Part shown: positions 21,606-33,120 of the stretch, one piece after another
Layout of the letters: every line of letters begins with the position of its first letter
Position numbering within the stretch: position 1 is the first letter of the stretch
DNA from: Dichetophora obliterata
Lineage: Eukaryota; Arthropoda; Insecta; Diptera; Sciomyzidae
Assembly (NCBI GenBank): GCA_963920525.1
Contig: OY986438.1
Coordinates: 122,488,920-122,552,919 of the forward strand
Reading direction: 5' to 3'
Length of the DNA: 64,000 bases
Notes under the pieces: model-generated
The model's database searches: none
What the model was told of the DNA's origin: nothing
The model's input: only the letters and a program-made list of their open reading frames with translations
Translations under genes and position numbers: made by a program

Positions 21606-24140
21606 TGGCTATGGTTATGGTTATGGTTATGGTTATGGTTATGGTTATGGTTATGGTTATGGTTATGGTTATGGTTATGGTTATGGTTATGGTTATGGTT
21701 ATGGTTATGGTTATGGTTATGGTTATGGTTATGGTTATGGTTATGGTTATGGTTATGGTTATGGTTATGGTTATGGTTATGGTTATGGTTATGGTTATGG
21801 TTATGGTTATGGTTATGGTTATGGTTATGGTTATGGTTATGGTTATGGTTATGGTTATGGTTATGGTTATGGTTATGGTTATGGTTATGGTTATGGTTAT
21901 GGTTATGGTTATGGTTATGGTTATGGTTATGGTTATGGTTATGGTTATGGTTATGGTTATGGTTATGGTTATGGTTATGGTTATGGTTATGGTTATGGTT
22001 ATGGTTATGGTTATGGTTATGGTTATGGTTATGGTTATGGTTATGGTTATGGTTATGGTTATGGTTATGGTTATGGTTATGGTTATGGTTATGGTTATGG
22101 TTATGGTTATGGTTATGGTTATGGTTATGGTTATGGTTATGGTTATGGTTATGGTTATGGTTATGGTTATGGTTATGGTTATGGTTATGGTTATGGTTAT
22201 GGTTATGGTTATGGTTATGGTTATGGTTATGGTTATGGTTATGGTTATGGTTATGGTTATGGTTATGGTTATGGTTATGGTTATGGTTATGGTTATGGTT
22301 ATGGTTATGGTTATGGTTATGGTTATGGTTATGGTTATGGTTATGGTTATGGTTATGGTTATGGTTATGGTTATGGTTATGGTTATGGTTATGGTTATGG
22401 TTATGGTTATGGTTATGGTTATGGTTATGGTTATGGTTATGGTTATGGTTATGGTTATGGTTATGGTTATGGTTATGGTTATGGTTATGGTTATGGTTAT
22501 GGTTATGGTTATGGTTATGGTTATGGTTATGGTTATGGTTATGGTTATGGTTATGGTTATGGTTATGGTTATGGTTATGGTTATGGTTATGGTTATGGTT
22601 ATGGTTATGGTTATGGTTATGGTTATGGTTATGGTTATGGTTATGGTTATGGTTATGGTTATGGTTATGGTTATGGTTATGGTTATGGTTATGGTTATGG
22701 TTATGGTTATGGTTATGGTTATGGTTATGGTTATGGTTATGGTTATGGTTATGGTTATGGTTATGGTTATGGTTATGGTTATGGTTATGGTTATGGTTAT
22801 GGTTATGGTTATGGTTATGGTTATGGTTATGGTTATGGTTATGGTTATGGTTATGGTTATGGTTATGGTTATGGTTATGGTTATGGTTATGGTTATGGTT
22901 ATGGTTATGGTTATGGTTATGGTTATGGTTATGGTTATGGTTATGGTTATGGTTATGGTTATGGTTATGGTTATGGTTATGGTTATGGTTATGGTTATGG
23001 TTATGGTTATGGTTATGGTTATGGTTATGGTTATGGTTATGGTTATGGTTATGGTTATGGTTATGGTTATGGTTATGGTTATGGTTATGGTTATGGTTAT
23101 GGTTATGGTTATGGTTATGGTTATGGTTATGGTTATGGTTATGGTTATGGTTATGGTTATGGTTATGGTTATGGTTATGGTTATGGTTATGGTTATGGTT
23201 ATGGTTATGGTTATGGTTATGGTTATGGTTATGGTTATGGTTATGGTTATGGTTATGGTTATGGTTATGGTTATGGTTATGGTTATGGTTATGGTTATGG
23301 TTATGGTTATGGTTATGGTTATGGTTATGGTTATGGTTATGGTTATGGTTATGGTTATGGTTATGGTTATGGTTATGGTTATGGTTATGGTTATGGTTAT
23401 GGTTATGGTTATGGTTATGGTTATGGTTATGGTTATGGTTATGGTTATGGTTATGGTTATGGTTATGGTTATGGTTATGGTTATGGTTATGGTTATGGTT
23501 ATGGTTATGGTTATGGTTATGGTTATGGTTATGGTTATGGTTATGGTTATGGTTATGGTTATGGTTATGGTTATGGTTATGGTTATGGTTATGGTTATGG
23601 TTATGGTTATGGTTATGGTTATGGTTATGGTTATGGTTATGGTTATGGTTATGGTTATGGTTATGGTTATGGTTATGGTTATGGTTATGGTTATGGTTAT
23701 GGTTATGGTTATGGTTATGGTTATGGTTATGGTTATGGTTATGGTTATGGTTATGGTTATGGTTATGGTTATGGTTATGGTTATGGTTATGGTTATGGTT
23801 ATGGTTATGGTTATGGTTATGGTTATGGTTATGGTTATGGTTATGGTTATGGTTATGGTTATGGTTATGGTTATGGTTATGGTTATGGTTATGGTTATGG
23901 TTATGGTTATGGTTATGGTTATGGTTATGGTTATGGTTATGGTTATGGTTATGGTTATGGTTATGGTTATGGTTATGGTTATGGTTATGGTTATGGTTAT
24001 GGTTATGGTTATGGTTATGGTTATGGTTATGGTTATGGTTATGGTTATGGTTATGGTTATGGTTATGGTTATGGTTATGGTTATGGTTATGGTTATGCTT
24101 ATGCTTATGCTTATGCTTATGCTTATGCTTATGCTTTTGG
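21606..24140. repeat. 2.5-kb GGTTAT hexanucleotide array with GCTTAT edge
   Basis: More than 400 tandem copies of GGTTAT run without visible variation from 21611 to about 24096. Seven GCTTAT units follow to about 24135, then degenerate units (GCTTTTGGTTTCGGTTTTAG). All three + frames are open: Gly-Tyr, Met-Val and Trp-Leu dipeptide runs. The Gly-Tyr frame has a 56-residue lead-in from 21436 that is not protein-like, so I do not call a gene. Confidence 0.95.
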
Positions 24141-25334
24141 TTTCGGTTTTAGTTATGGTTATGATTTTTTTGAATTTTATTGATAATCAAGGAACTGGTA
24201 TTTTGAAAACAGATAATGTATTGTAGATAGATAGATAGATAAATTAATTTATATAGATAGAACTGTTATTTTGAAAATAGATAGATTGCTACAAGTCAAT
24301 CGAATTAACTGAATCACAAGATAACACCAAAACAACAACAGCATAATCATTACTATTGCATTTAATACTTAACTTTTATTTTGATCTAATTTCATTACAA
24401 TTCAATTAGCAACGACAAAACTCTGCATATTTTTGCATAACTTTTCTCCTCTGTTAAACAAAGTAATTCTACTTGCTGATACGCGACTGGTAGCGCTGCT
24501 GGTATATTCTCTTTATTTTTTTGTCGCCGACAAAGTTCCAACAAAGGTTGGTGTATTTTTATCATTAGCAGCTTATCGGCAACACAGCCGCCGGCATGTG
24601 ACAAAAACAAGTACATAACAAAATATGCAAAAAAGTTCAGAATATAAAAAATCATTAGCTTAAAAAAACAAAAACATTTAAAAGAATGATATAAAAAAAA
24701 CTTCATTTCCAAAATAAACAAAAAAACCAATTTCAATTAACAAAATTAAAAATTCAAACAAAGAAGTCAGAAATATTTACTTCACGTGATGAAATGCAGG
24801 TGATATATTTCGCGGATCGTTTCATTTGCTTCGACTGTATATTTGCAGCTGTGTATGTTTGATTGCTTGCGAAGTACAATAAGCGGCGCGTGCTTGGGCA
24901 AACCTTTATCTCGTTTAATTAACTTGAAATCATTTATTTATCATTTACAACTTTTGATGAACAAATTACTCATTATTTGTTCTTGAAATAATTTAAATAA
25001 TATTCGACTCGAAGCTCATTTCTTTAGTGCAACGAAATTATTGTTAATGCAGCGATGACATGCACTGCAAACGATAGTTGACATGCACTGGCTTACAAAT
25101 AAAAATATTTGTTTTTACCTGGCAACCTTACAATAAGACACAGTTATTCTTCAGAATTGGAAGATCACTCTCCATTTAAAATGGAAAATGTTTAGGAATA
25201 TATCGCTCATTTAGAGAAAGACCGTAATGATTCGAAAATTATATTTTGGTGTCAAAATAAATACGAAAAATAATTTTTTGTTTTATTATGATATTATAAT
25301 CCTTCATATTGGTAATTGCAAGCGATAGGAAGGA
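24141..25334. other. Mostly unassigned; short GATA microsatellite at 24225
   Basis: 24225-24241 is a run of GATA units, with a second partial run at 24255. The rest, including a relatively GC-rich stretch at 24470-24610 (GCGACTGGTAGCGCTGCTGG) and 24780-24900, shows no coding frame or element I recognise. Confidence 0.4.
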
Positions 25335-25815
25335 TTTTATTTAATTTAATTTATTAAATATAATCAAAGCAAAGTACACTAAGAGCTATGCTCTTTTATA
25401 GTACAATAAACTATAGACTATAGACTTATAGACTTAAGACCTAAAATAATAATAATAGTAATTCATAGAATTCAAAATATAGAATTGTAACAAAAATTGT
25501 AAATACAAATTTACTTAATTTAATTAATTAATACTATTTAAAATTAAAAATATAAATGAAAGGGAGAGGTAAATGAAAAAAAAAACGCTTACAAATTTTA
25601 AGAACAGAGAAAAGATAGAGATCTGAGAAAGAAAAAATTGATTAAAGAATATAGAAAAAGGAAACGGTAGATTGCCTTAAAGATAATCTCCCACTGAATT
25701 TCCCTAAGCCATCGTGGCAGACTATTCCACAACCTAATGGCACTGATAAAAAACATATGGGAAGAGTTTAGCGAATAAAACCTAGGAACTTTATTCACTT
25801 AATTAGAAAGTTATT
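25335..25815 (-). mobile_element. LINE 3' end fragment
   Basis: Minus-strand translation of 25600-25798 reads VPRFYSLNSSHMFFISAIRL, then WNSLPRWLREI and IIFKAIYRFLF. This is the standard C-terminus of Jockey/I-type LINE reverse transcriptase proteins (Y..S.FF.SAIRLWNSLP..IR). The 3' UTR follows to a run of AAATTAAATTAAATAAA (minus strand) at about 25335, taken as the 3' end. The 5' remainder is missing. Confidence 0.72.
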
Positions 25816-26715
25816 TAACTTTATTCAACTTTGTCTGATATTAGAGATAAATAAAAAAATTTGCACATTTACCGCCGTTTCCAAACATTACCTCTGAGTA
25901 AAATTAATATAGGTTTTATATTTACATAAAATTTAACAATTTGCTAACATAAAGTTTAGCCTTTGACATAAATTTGTGTTCACAGATCTATGCTCAATTT
26001 TGCAAATATAACTTTTATAAACCATCTTAACACTTAAGGGCCGTTTTAAAAGAGTCTTATTTTACCCTTTCCTCAAAGGAGTTAATAAAATTCCCTTTAA
26101 TTCTTTCTAACATTTTTTCACACAATTACAATATTAAAAAAGTTTATTTATACCTAAATATTTTGTATAGTCTTTTCCGTGTATACTGGAAAACTTTAAG
26201 AAAAGCTTTTAAGTAACTAAAATAACCTACCACAATTACATACAAAACCTTATAAAGTTGACTTATTAAGTCTTACATTTAATATACGACTTCTTATGCT
26301 ATGCTATCTTAACCCATTCAGACTGGAATACACAGATTGTGGAAGTAATTTTCATTTCGTTCCTTTTTAAATTCAGTCGCAGAAATAACTTGAGTGCTCA
26401 ATTAGTAAAATGCGATTAACACAAAATTACTAAAGTAGATGTATTTCAACTAAAAACCACTGTATTTTATTTAATATTTAATGATGTGAGGTAATTGAGC
26501 CCAAAAAAATTTGCCTAAGATTTTTATATTAACATAATTATATTAATTATATAATATTTTTATATTAGCCCCAAATAATTTTCTTATAAAATAATTTATA
26601 ATTTGTGGGCCCTAAAAACCCCTGAATGATATGACAAAAGCAAAATTTAAACACTGAATTTGTTTGCGCATCATATTAAGACCGTATTCTGAACACGAAA
26701 AAAATTCTCACAAGC
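25816..26715. other. No recognisable feature
   Basis: AT-rich, with no gene or repeat that I can support on either strand. Confidence 0.35.
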
Positions 26716-26723
26716 TTAGCATC

Positions 26724-27775
26724 AGGTCTGAAAGCATTAAAGTAGTTAGTTGTAACCGATTCTGAATAGCCATTATATGTTGTCAATTTAATTAATACAA
26801 ATCTGTGTCTTACAACTGTCAAAATAACAAATTCATAGATTTCGTTTTGCATGTTTCTAGTGTCCGACTGAAACTGGAATTTTGGCCGTAACCGAATATT
26901 TGGCCATTTTATAATATTCGGCCGAAACCGAAACTGGTTATTAATATGAAAATTTAAGTTTTTACAAATATATTTTTTTTATTAAAAGGAAACAAAAGTA
27001 CATTCATACTCATAAGACGAATATTTAATATAAAAAAAATTATTATTTGAGTATTACAGTTTATAATATTTAACTGAAGTTACCTATAATACTAAATGAG
27101 ATAAATTTTTTATTTTATATTACAAAACTTTTGCATACTTTACATCTTCCGTACACCCTCAAAATAGTATTCACCTACAATGTACATTTTTGTAGAACTA
27201 CAGAACAAAGTATTTTTGTTTTTTCTTAAAGGCTAAACCTTTTTTAAACGTTATAAAAATAGAAATAATTCGTTTTAGTTTCCTTTATTCCACACACAGA
27301 AATCGTTCAGAAGTTTAATTATCAATTGCTGGCTTCAGAACCTATAAAACTTTAATATTATTTGCAAAAGAGATGATAAAATGGTGGTACCGATCGCATA
27401 AAATTAACCAAAATGTTTTGCGTTAGCACGATAAATGAAATTATAGACGAATTCGTAATTTTTGTTTTGTACAATGCGTTGTTAATATATTTGTTAAACC
27501 AAAGTAGTATATTTGAATTAAATGACTGATGCAAGCAATTTTTACCAAACTGACAAAAAGGGTCGAAACTGGCCGTGACCGAAACGGAATATTCGGTCGG
27601 ACACTACATATTCAAAAAATCATGAACAAAATTTTCTTTAGTTTAATGCCAGGTCTGAGTGTGTTAAAGTAGTTATAACCGGTTGTTAATAGTCATTACA
27701 TGTAGACAAATTTATTAATACAAATTGTGTGATTTACAATCGTTCTAGCAACAAATACGCTGCAATGATAATTAT
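26724..27775 (+). repeat. About 130-bp direct repeat on both sides of an insertion
   Basis: 26724-26850 (AGGTCTGAAAGCATTAAAGT...) and 27651-27775 (AGGTCTGAGTGTGTTAAAGT...) match in order, with landmarks TAGTTATAACCG-type, ATAG(C/T)CATTA(T/C)ATGT and TTATTAATACAAAT. They flank the element at 26858-27606. The two copies are moderately diverged, so the duplication is not recent. A tandem duplication with later insertion at the junction is the simplest reading. Confidence 0.5.
26858..27606. mobile_element. MITE with TAGTGTCCGAC ends
   Basis: The left end TAGTGTCCGACTGAA and right end (reverse complement) TAGTGTCCGACCGAA form inverted repeats. Inside each end are further related units (GGCCGTAACCGAATATT and GGCCGTGACCGAAAC). 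It is 749 bp and non-coding. No convincing target duplication is present, so the superfamily is open; subterminal repeats and the end sequence would suit a hAT-type element. Confidence 0.6.
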
Positions 27776-27863
27776 GAAATTTCTAATGTAATTGCATTAT
27801 AAAATCTTTAGTAAATACATTAAATTTGTAAACTGATATCTTATTTTATGTTTGTACATATTT

Positions 27864-28084
27864 AGCCCAATTCTGAATGATTTTCCCCGAGGAATCGGAA
27901 AAGGGAGTTGTCATCTTTAAGGTAAAGTTCAAAAACATTTTGGAAATTTTTAATGCTAATTTGTTCATCAACCTCAATATTCATGAGTGTAAACAAAACA
28001 AAAAATGTGATATCTTTATCTGTTGTCTTAAAAATAAAAACTCACTTTTCCAATTCCCCTGGAAAAATCATTTAGAATTTGGCT
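27864..28084. mobile_element. MITE with AGCC(C/A)AATTCT ends
   Basis: AGCCCAATTCTGAATGATTT at 27864 is matched on the other strand by AGCCAAATTCTAAATGATTT ending at 28084. It is 221 bp. The sequence 28085-28845 after it shows no feature I can support. Confidence 0.55.
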
Positions 28085-29667
28085 GATTTTTTATAAAAGT
28101 ATTCAATAAAACAAGGACTGATGATATTTCTAAGGGAATGTGTGGAAAGATAGCAATTGAAATGCTACATAAACATATTCCATAAATGCTAATTCTAATT
28201 GAAGATATTGATTGATATCTCTGTTTGTTTTCAAAAAACAAAAGTCAATCAGCATGAAGATATATTTTCATGAAAAAAATCATGATCATGAAAAAAAAGT
28301 ATTAAAACAATACGTTGGAATTCTCCCATGCGATAGTCAATGAAATTTATTGAACTAACATTAAATTTTGTACAGCTTCGTTAATAGAGCTAAATATGTT
28401 AGCAAATAAGGCTAAAATAATTCAATGATGCCCAATCGCTATTCAGTAATCTTAAAAGTATAGCAATGTGTGTTCGAAGTACTTGGATTAAGTTGAAGTA
28501 CTGTGTTTAAAAAGCAGTGTTAGCTGCATTGTAAAAGTTATCTAGACACTGTTTAACAAGTGTTTTCATTGGTTTGTATTTATTTCATATAATCAATGTT
28601 TGCTTCAAGTGTTTTCGTCATAAAAAAGAATTAGTGTCAACAAACATTTCTGTTTTACCTATATTTTGAAGTCTGTAATTGATGTTAATCGACTGTTTTA
28701 CTGCTTGTTGAATGGCACCTGCTTGATTTATGGTTTCTAAATAGTTAAACTATTTACAATGACGTAAAATATAATAAAAAAGTTTATATTCATCAACAAT
28801 TTGCTAAATAAAAATTTTATTAACATAACTTACTGGAAAAGAAGAATGTACATTAGGGCGCATCGAATTACAATTTTTTTTTAATTTTACATTCTAAGAG
28901 GTCTCAAAAGTTACATTAGGTGGTCAAGATCTACAAAAAAAATGTATAAAAAAATAAGAATTTTTTCCTCTACCGCAAGTAAAAATTTGTTTTTTAAGAA
29001 AAACAGTAAAAAATCACGATCTAAAAAAGCTTTCTTTGATTTTTGTACGAAAAACTGCATATCCCTTAAAGCAAAAGTAAATATAGACTTTACCTAACAA
29101 TATTTTGACAAACACGATGATACTATAAATTTTTACGCACAAGGTCCTGTGTGAAAGATATTCGAACCAAAAGATACACTCGAGGTAGCACAGAATTTGA
29201 ATGATTGTCTAAATTTTGGTGATATTGATTACAGTGTCAATATTTTCTTTAAATGTAGCGAATTAATAATTTGTCTTTTTTTTGCATATGCATTTTCTTG
29301 TTTTTGAGAAATGTATACTTGAGTGCAATTTTTGAACTTTTTCAAAAAATAAAAAGAATGAATATAAGGTTTTATATCTCGGGCACCAAAAGTTTAACCG
29401 AAGATAATTTCCTTAATTTAGATTCTTCGAATATTTCTCTCAACACCCTAAAAGAGTATTTTACAACACCAGGGTAAGACCACGATTTTTTTTATATTTC
29501 GATTTTTTTAAAATTTTTCCTTCCTAGTATGAATTTTATTTTTGACTTACAATTGTTGATAAGAAGTGTTTTAATGAAATAATAACCATTAAGGAGATAT
29601 GAATAGATATTTTTAGATAAGGCTTCGTTCAAATCGAAAATTGTGTGGCAAAAATAAAGAAAAAGAA

Positions 29668-29903
29668 TAAGCTTTCAGAGCCATGGAGCTAGACAAAAAT
29701 CTCAGACTATTGAGGAACTAAAGAAACAAAATTTACAAACTTCTCAAAACCACCGATAATGTAAGCGATGAACTGAAGCTAAGATATGACGAGCTAGCCA
29801 AAGAGTTCTCTATCAAGTCAGAAGAAGCGTACAAGTTGTACACTAACCTTATCGGAGAGAAAATTGTCCAAGAGCCACAAAAATTTTGTGACTTCGTTAA
29901 CAT
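29668..29903 (+). pseudogene. LINE linker fragment, 5' part (continues at 32050)
   Basis: The frame reads RNKIYKLLKTTDNVSDELKL, then AYKLYTNLIGEKIVQEPQKF and CDFVN. This is the region between endonuclease and reverse transcriptase of Jockey/CR1 LINEs (compare YSFVNSKHKAPSFP in the LINE at 8340). It breaks at 29903 where the EnSpm-like element is inserted and resumes at 32050. Confidence 0.68.
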
Positions 29904-29989
29904 CCCAGTGTGCCAAACGGATCTGTTACGAATCCGCAACGAACTCACTTCTTCGTACATTTTGTCCGAAACGGATTGCGTTTCGCATC

Positions 29990-30150
29990 CGGAACGGATC
30001 CTTTTTCGTATGAAATTCCTCTCTCCGTTACGGACTTCAGTTACGAATCCGTTTCGGACTTCAGATACGAATCCGTTTCGGACTTCAGATACGAATCTGT
30101 TTCGGGCTTCAGATACGAATCCGTTTCGGACTTCAGATACGAATCCACAG
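29990..30150 (+). repeat. Tandem 24-bp subterminal units
   Basis: About five units of CGAATCCGTTTCGGACTTC plus AGATA follow one another, with single-base variants (TCTGTTTCGGGCTTC). Inverted, more scattered copies are at 31855-32030. They lie just inside the ends of the EnSpm-like element and are the likely binding region for its lost transposase. Confidence 0.75.
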
Positions 30151-30189
30151 ACGTTTCAGACTCTTTTTTTTTAAATAATGCGAACTCGC

Positions 30190-30566
30190 AACGGACTCGT
30201 TTGACGCATTTAGCTACAGATGTTAAAAATATAGGTTCTCTAAACAAGTTTGACGCATTCAAATTCGAAAATTTTTTGCAGGAAATTAAACGTAAATTAA
30301 AACAAAAAAATTCTTTTGTATTCAAATTTATAAGAGTAGTGGAGGCTAGTTTAAATGGTAAAAAAATTAATTCAAAATATCAAACAAACGATTACAATTT
30401 TGGTGAGTTCCAGGATGGCTCATACTTGTTTCTTCAAACAGCTAAACATTATTTTTCATTGAAGCATCCCAATAACTTTTACTGCTATAATGACAAAGCG
30501 TACAAAATTCACGCAATTAAAAAGTTTTCCAAAAAATATCTTGTGTACGGCTATAGTCACATTTAA
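30190..30566 (+). pseudogene. EnSpm-like transposase C-terminal relic
   Basis: In one open frame it reads VKNIGSLNKFDAFKFENFLQ, then EIKRKLKQKN, VVEASLNGK, and ends KKYLVYGYSHI with a stop. The pattern DV..FG.LD.FSAF.FEN.L..LK...R....L.QV..R..E is familiar from the C-terminal part of large transposases in animal DNA elements that I associate with EnSpm/CACTA-type families. The assignment rests on memory of that pattern and on the subterminal repeats around it. Further remnants may run on to about 30680 (FEGELEEHEPNEIKKLF). Confidence 0.5.
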
Positions 30567-30685
30567 CTTGATCTATAATGATAATTATTTAAAAATTCTG
30601 ACAAGTACTTTTCTTCGATTTGAAGGAGAGCTTGAGGAGCACGAGCCTAATGAAATAAAAAAGTTGTTTAAAATAAAAATAAGTA

Positions 30686-31706
30686 CACGCAGAGAAAAAA
30701 CATAGTTGCAACAACCATGTTTTAAGAGGATCATAGTATGATTCGGATTATGATTGTTGCTAACATGTTCTTAAACATATAATATTTTCTTTGATCATGA
30801 TAAAATGATTACAACAACCATATTTAGAAAAGGAACTTTTTTGTAGGAACCAAAATATTATTGGAACAATCATTGTTCTCTTATTGGGTCAAAAATAGAA
30901 TGATTGCAACAACTATATTATGAATTTATTTTAAGGATTCAGATTATCGAAAAAATAATTTTTTTTTATTTTCATGCACTCCAATCTCCACAGCTATCCA
31001 ATTGAAAAATCTTTTTGATAAAATTTTCTGTCCGAGCTGGGGTTTGAACCGCGGCTTTTTCGCTTACGAGCCACGCACACTACCAGTAAGCCACAGTCGC
31101 TACTACCGCTCGCCTGACTAATGCTATTCATAAACATGGTATTAAGTACATTGTCACAAAAATAGCAATATTTGTGATAAACAAAATATGGTCAGAATTG
31201 CGAAGTATGTTTACGGTAAATAGAAACATGTTTGCTACAATTAAAGTCGAAAATGTCACTTTTAGTTGACAAACGAAACAGCACATAGCCAGGAATCGAT
31301 AAAACTTATTGTGTCTGAATGAAGTGAAAGTTTTTCCTGCAAACTGTTCAGACACAATAAATTCTTTCGAGTTTTGGCTATGTTCTGCTTCGTTTGTCAA
31401 CAAGCAAAGAATAGTTCAGACAAACATTCAAAATTCTAATATGTTTGTCTCTATAATAATATTCACATTTATCATGATTGACAGAACTACAACATTTTTG
31501 TTGTAACTAATAGTTGAGGCAATCATAGTATGTTGACGATTTCAATGATATTATGATTTTAACTATAATGTTATTTTTGGTACCACCATTAGTAAATAAT
31601 GACTTTATTAAGGCAACAATTTGTGTTTGCAGGAATAATACAATAATTTTAGTAAAAAAATTATTATTGCAGTAATCATGTCACAAGCATGTCTTTTCTC
31701 TGCGTG
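30686..31706. mobile_element. TA-inserted palindromic element with tRNA-like core (GTTGCAA motif)
   Basis: TA at 30684-30685 and 31707-31708 flank ends CACGCAGAGAAAA (left) and, reverse complemented, CACGCAGAGAAAAG (right). Scattered motifs ATGATTGTTGC, GTTGCAACAACCAT, ACAATCATTGTT, GATTGCAACAACTAT and GCAATAATCATG-like units recur in both orientations in both halves. A tRNA-like module lies at 31028-31105. The right half also contains an inverted pair around 31285-31400 (CACATAGCCA...TGGCTATG; TTATTGTGTCTGAA...TTCAGACACAATAA). It is 1021 bp, non-coding, and nested in the EnSpm-like element. Confidence 0.68.
31028..31105 (-). other. tRNA-like sequence (pol III A/B box)
   Basis: On the minus strand TGGCTTACTGG with TAGTGTGCG resembles a D-arm/A box. 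Thirty-odd bases later GGTTCAAACCC is a full B-box match (GGTTCRANNCC), followed by CAGCTCGGACAG. There is no convincing acceptor stem and the anticodon arm is irregular, so this is not called a tRNA gene. It is closely related to the module at 47185-47270, including the trailing GACAGAAA. Confidence 0.6.
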
Positions 31707-32049
31707 TACACAATTGTATTTCGTATTCCTAATCCACTGAAAATAAAATATGAAATTGTAAAACAAATTTAAGACTGTCTTTTATGTTAACGTTGTGGTA
31801 AACATAAGAGCGATTCCTCTCAAAAATACGAATGGCTTTTGCCATTTTTTCGGATCCGCCTCGAACTCAGAACGGACTTCAGAAACGAATCCGCAACGGA
31901 CTTCATAAACGAATCCGTTTCGGACTCTTTTGGCGGATTCGTAACGGGTTCGTAACGGGTCTGTCGAAACATAAGAGAGCGTAGTACGTACTGACGGACT
32001 CGTAACGGGTTCGTAACGGATCCGCATCCGTTTTTGTGCACATTGGGAT

Positions 32050-32301
32050 GAAGCGAAAATCTAGCGGCTATCCATCTTTTATGTTTAAAGGTGATGTCAA
32101 TCACTAAAACCCTCATGAAATTATAACTTGTATGCAGACTACTTTAAAGAGGTTTTGTGTGTCTTCACAAGTAACACTTATAGTTCCCCTCCCTTTTCAA
32201 GAATTTGCCCTATAATTAATCATATCCAACTAACGCGTGATGAGATATCTAATGCAATTAAAGAAATTGATAGCGAGTACTATTTACCCCCTATGTCTTA
32301 A
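32050..32301 (+). pseudogene. LINE linker/RT fragment, 3' part
   Basis: Continues the LINE broken at 29903: KRKSSGYPSFMFKGDVNH, then a frameshifted NPHEI, and QLTRDEISNAIKEIDSEYYL with PPMS and a stop. DEI..AI..ID.....P is the start of the reverse transcriptase domain in this LINE group. Similarity stops near 32300. Confidence 0.65.
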
Positions 32302-32565
32302 TTAACTTTTAAGAAACATCTCTCCAAGTCCCTTTTTCCGTCATATTATGCAATAACAATAGAGTTCAGCTACTACAGCTTTTTCACACTTTCTCCGCAA
32401 TAGATCATTTTAAGAACCAACCCAATATCATTGAAATAACTCAAAGATATCGATAAAAGTGGTCCAATAAAAAACCAAAAGGGAGAAAAATTTACCCACT
32501 AAAATATGGGTTGGGCTCAGGGACAACACAAGACATAACAACTAACCATGCGTTTACCTATGTAA

Positions 32566-33010
32566 TCATACATTAGTTTTCAATCTTTGTTTGAGTTGAC
32601 CTTTCGACAAGTTAACATCAAACACGCTACAGTTGTTAACAAAGGTACTCATGCGATTTGATGGAGCAGTTAACATATAATTTGTTCTACTAAATGGTAA
32701 ATAAATCAAGTTGTTAGAGTTTCTACTGCTTCTACGGTTAGTGTTAAAATTTATAGGAGAAAGAAGTTCTGGAGAATCGAATACACCAGTTATAAGTTGG
32801 TGTAAGTATACGATATCAGCAGATTTCCTTCTCTCACTTAAAGATTGCATCTTTAATAATTTTAAACGATCCTCATATTGAGGAAGATTAAATATGTCAG
32901 TTCCACTCAAGCCTCTCAGAGCAAACCGAACAAAATGTTTTTTGAATTCTTTCCATACGATCAACATGCACATTGTAATGTGGGGACCATACTTGGCTTG
33001 TCATAATACC
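32566..33010 (-). pseudogene. LINE reverse transcriptase C-terminal fragment
   Basis: The minus-strand frame reads FVRFALRGLSGTDIFNLPQY, EDRLKLL, LSERRKSADIVYLHQLITG, and DSPELLSPINF, ending FDVNLSKGQLKQRLKTN. This is the tail region of Jockey/CR1-type polyproteins. Just upstream the expected VHVDRMERIQK is present in another frame (one-base shift in the run at 32938-32945). No catalytic motifs remain. Confidence 0.75.
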
Positions 33011-33120
33011 TTCCTTCAAGCAATTAGGCTCCCAACACCTTAATCTAAGCTAAATTCAAGATCTAAGCTAATTCAGTTTATTCAAGATAACCTTGTTTGG
33101 GTTAATAAATAAATAAATAC
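33011..33120 (+). repeat. LINE 3' tail with TAAA microsatellite
   Basis: A + strand stretch ending GGGTTAATAAATAAATAAATA (33093-33116) has the short-unit tail typical of CR1/Jockey-group 3' ends, as at the 3' end of the LINE at 57680. No coding part precedes it on this strand. Confidence 0.4.

Larger units (their letters stand above)
29904..32047 (+). mobile_element. EnSpm/CACTA-like element with subterminal repeats
   Basis: The ends are CCCAGTGTGCCAAA (29904) and, reverse complemented, CCCAATGTGCACAAA (ending 32047), flanked by AT on both sides (29902-29903, 32048-32049). Removing the element and one AT restores the LINE frame across the site (FVN|MKRKSSG), which supports these borders. Both ends carry many copies of a CGAATCCGTTTCGGACTTC-type unit in both orientations (29930-30150 and 31850-32030), the subterminal-repeat layout known from CACTA elements. 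The interior has a transposase C-terminal relic (30190-30566) and a later TA insertion (30686-31706). Confidence 0.65.

Noticed and set aside
21436..24226. Gly-Tyr (915 residues) and Met-Val (880 residues) proteins, e.g. a silk or cuticle-like product
   Set aside because: The repeats are one perfect hexanucleotide with no codon variation, and the lead-in overlaps a transposase relic on the other strand. Genuine repeat proteins show synonymous variation and non-repeat ends.
31028..31105. Functional tRNA gene (also 36683-36757, 47185-47270, 50415-50490)
   Set aside because: A and B boxes are good but I find no acceptor stem, and the anticodon arms are irregular.
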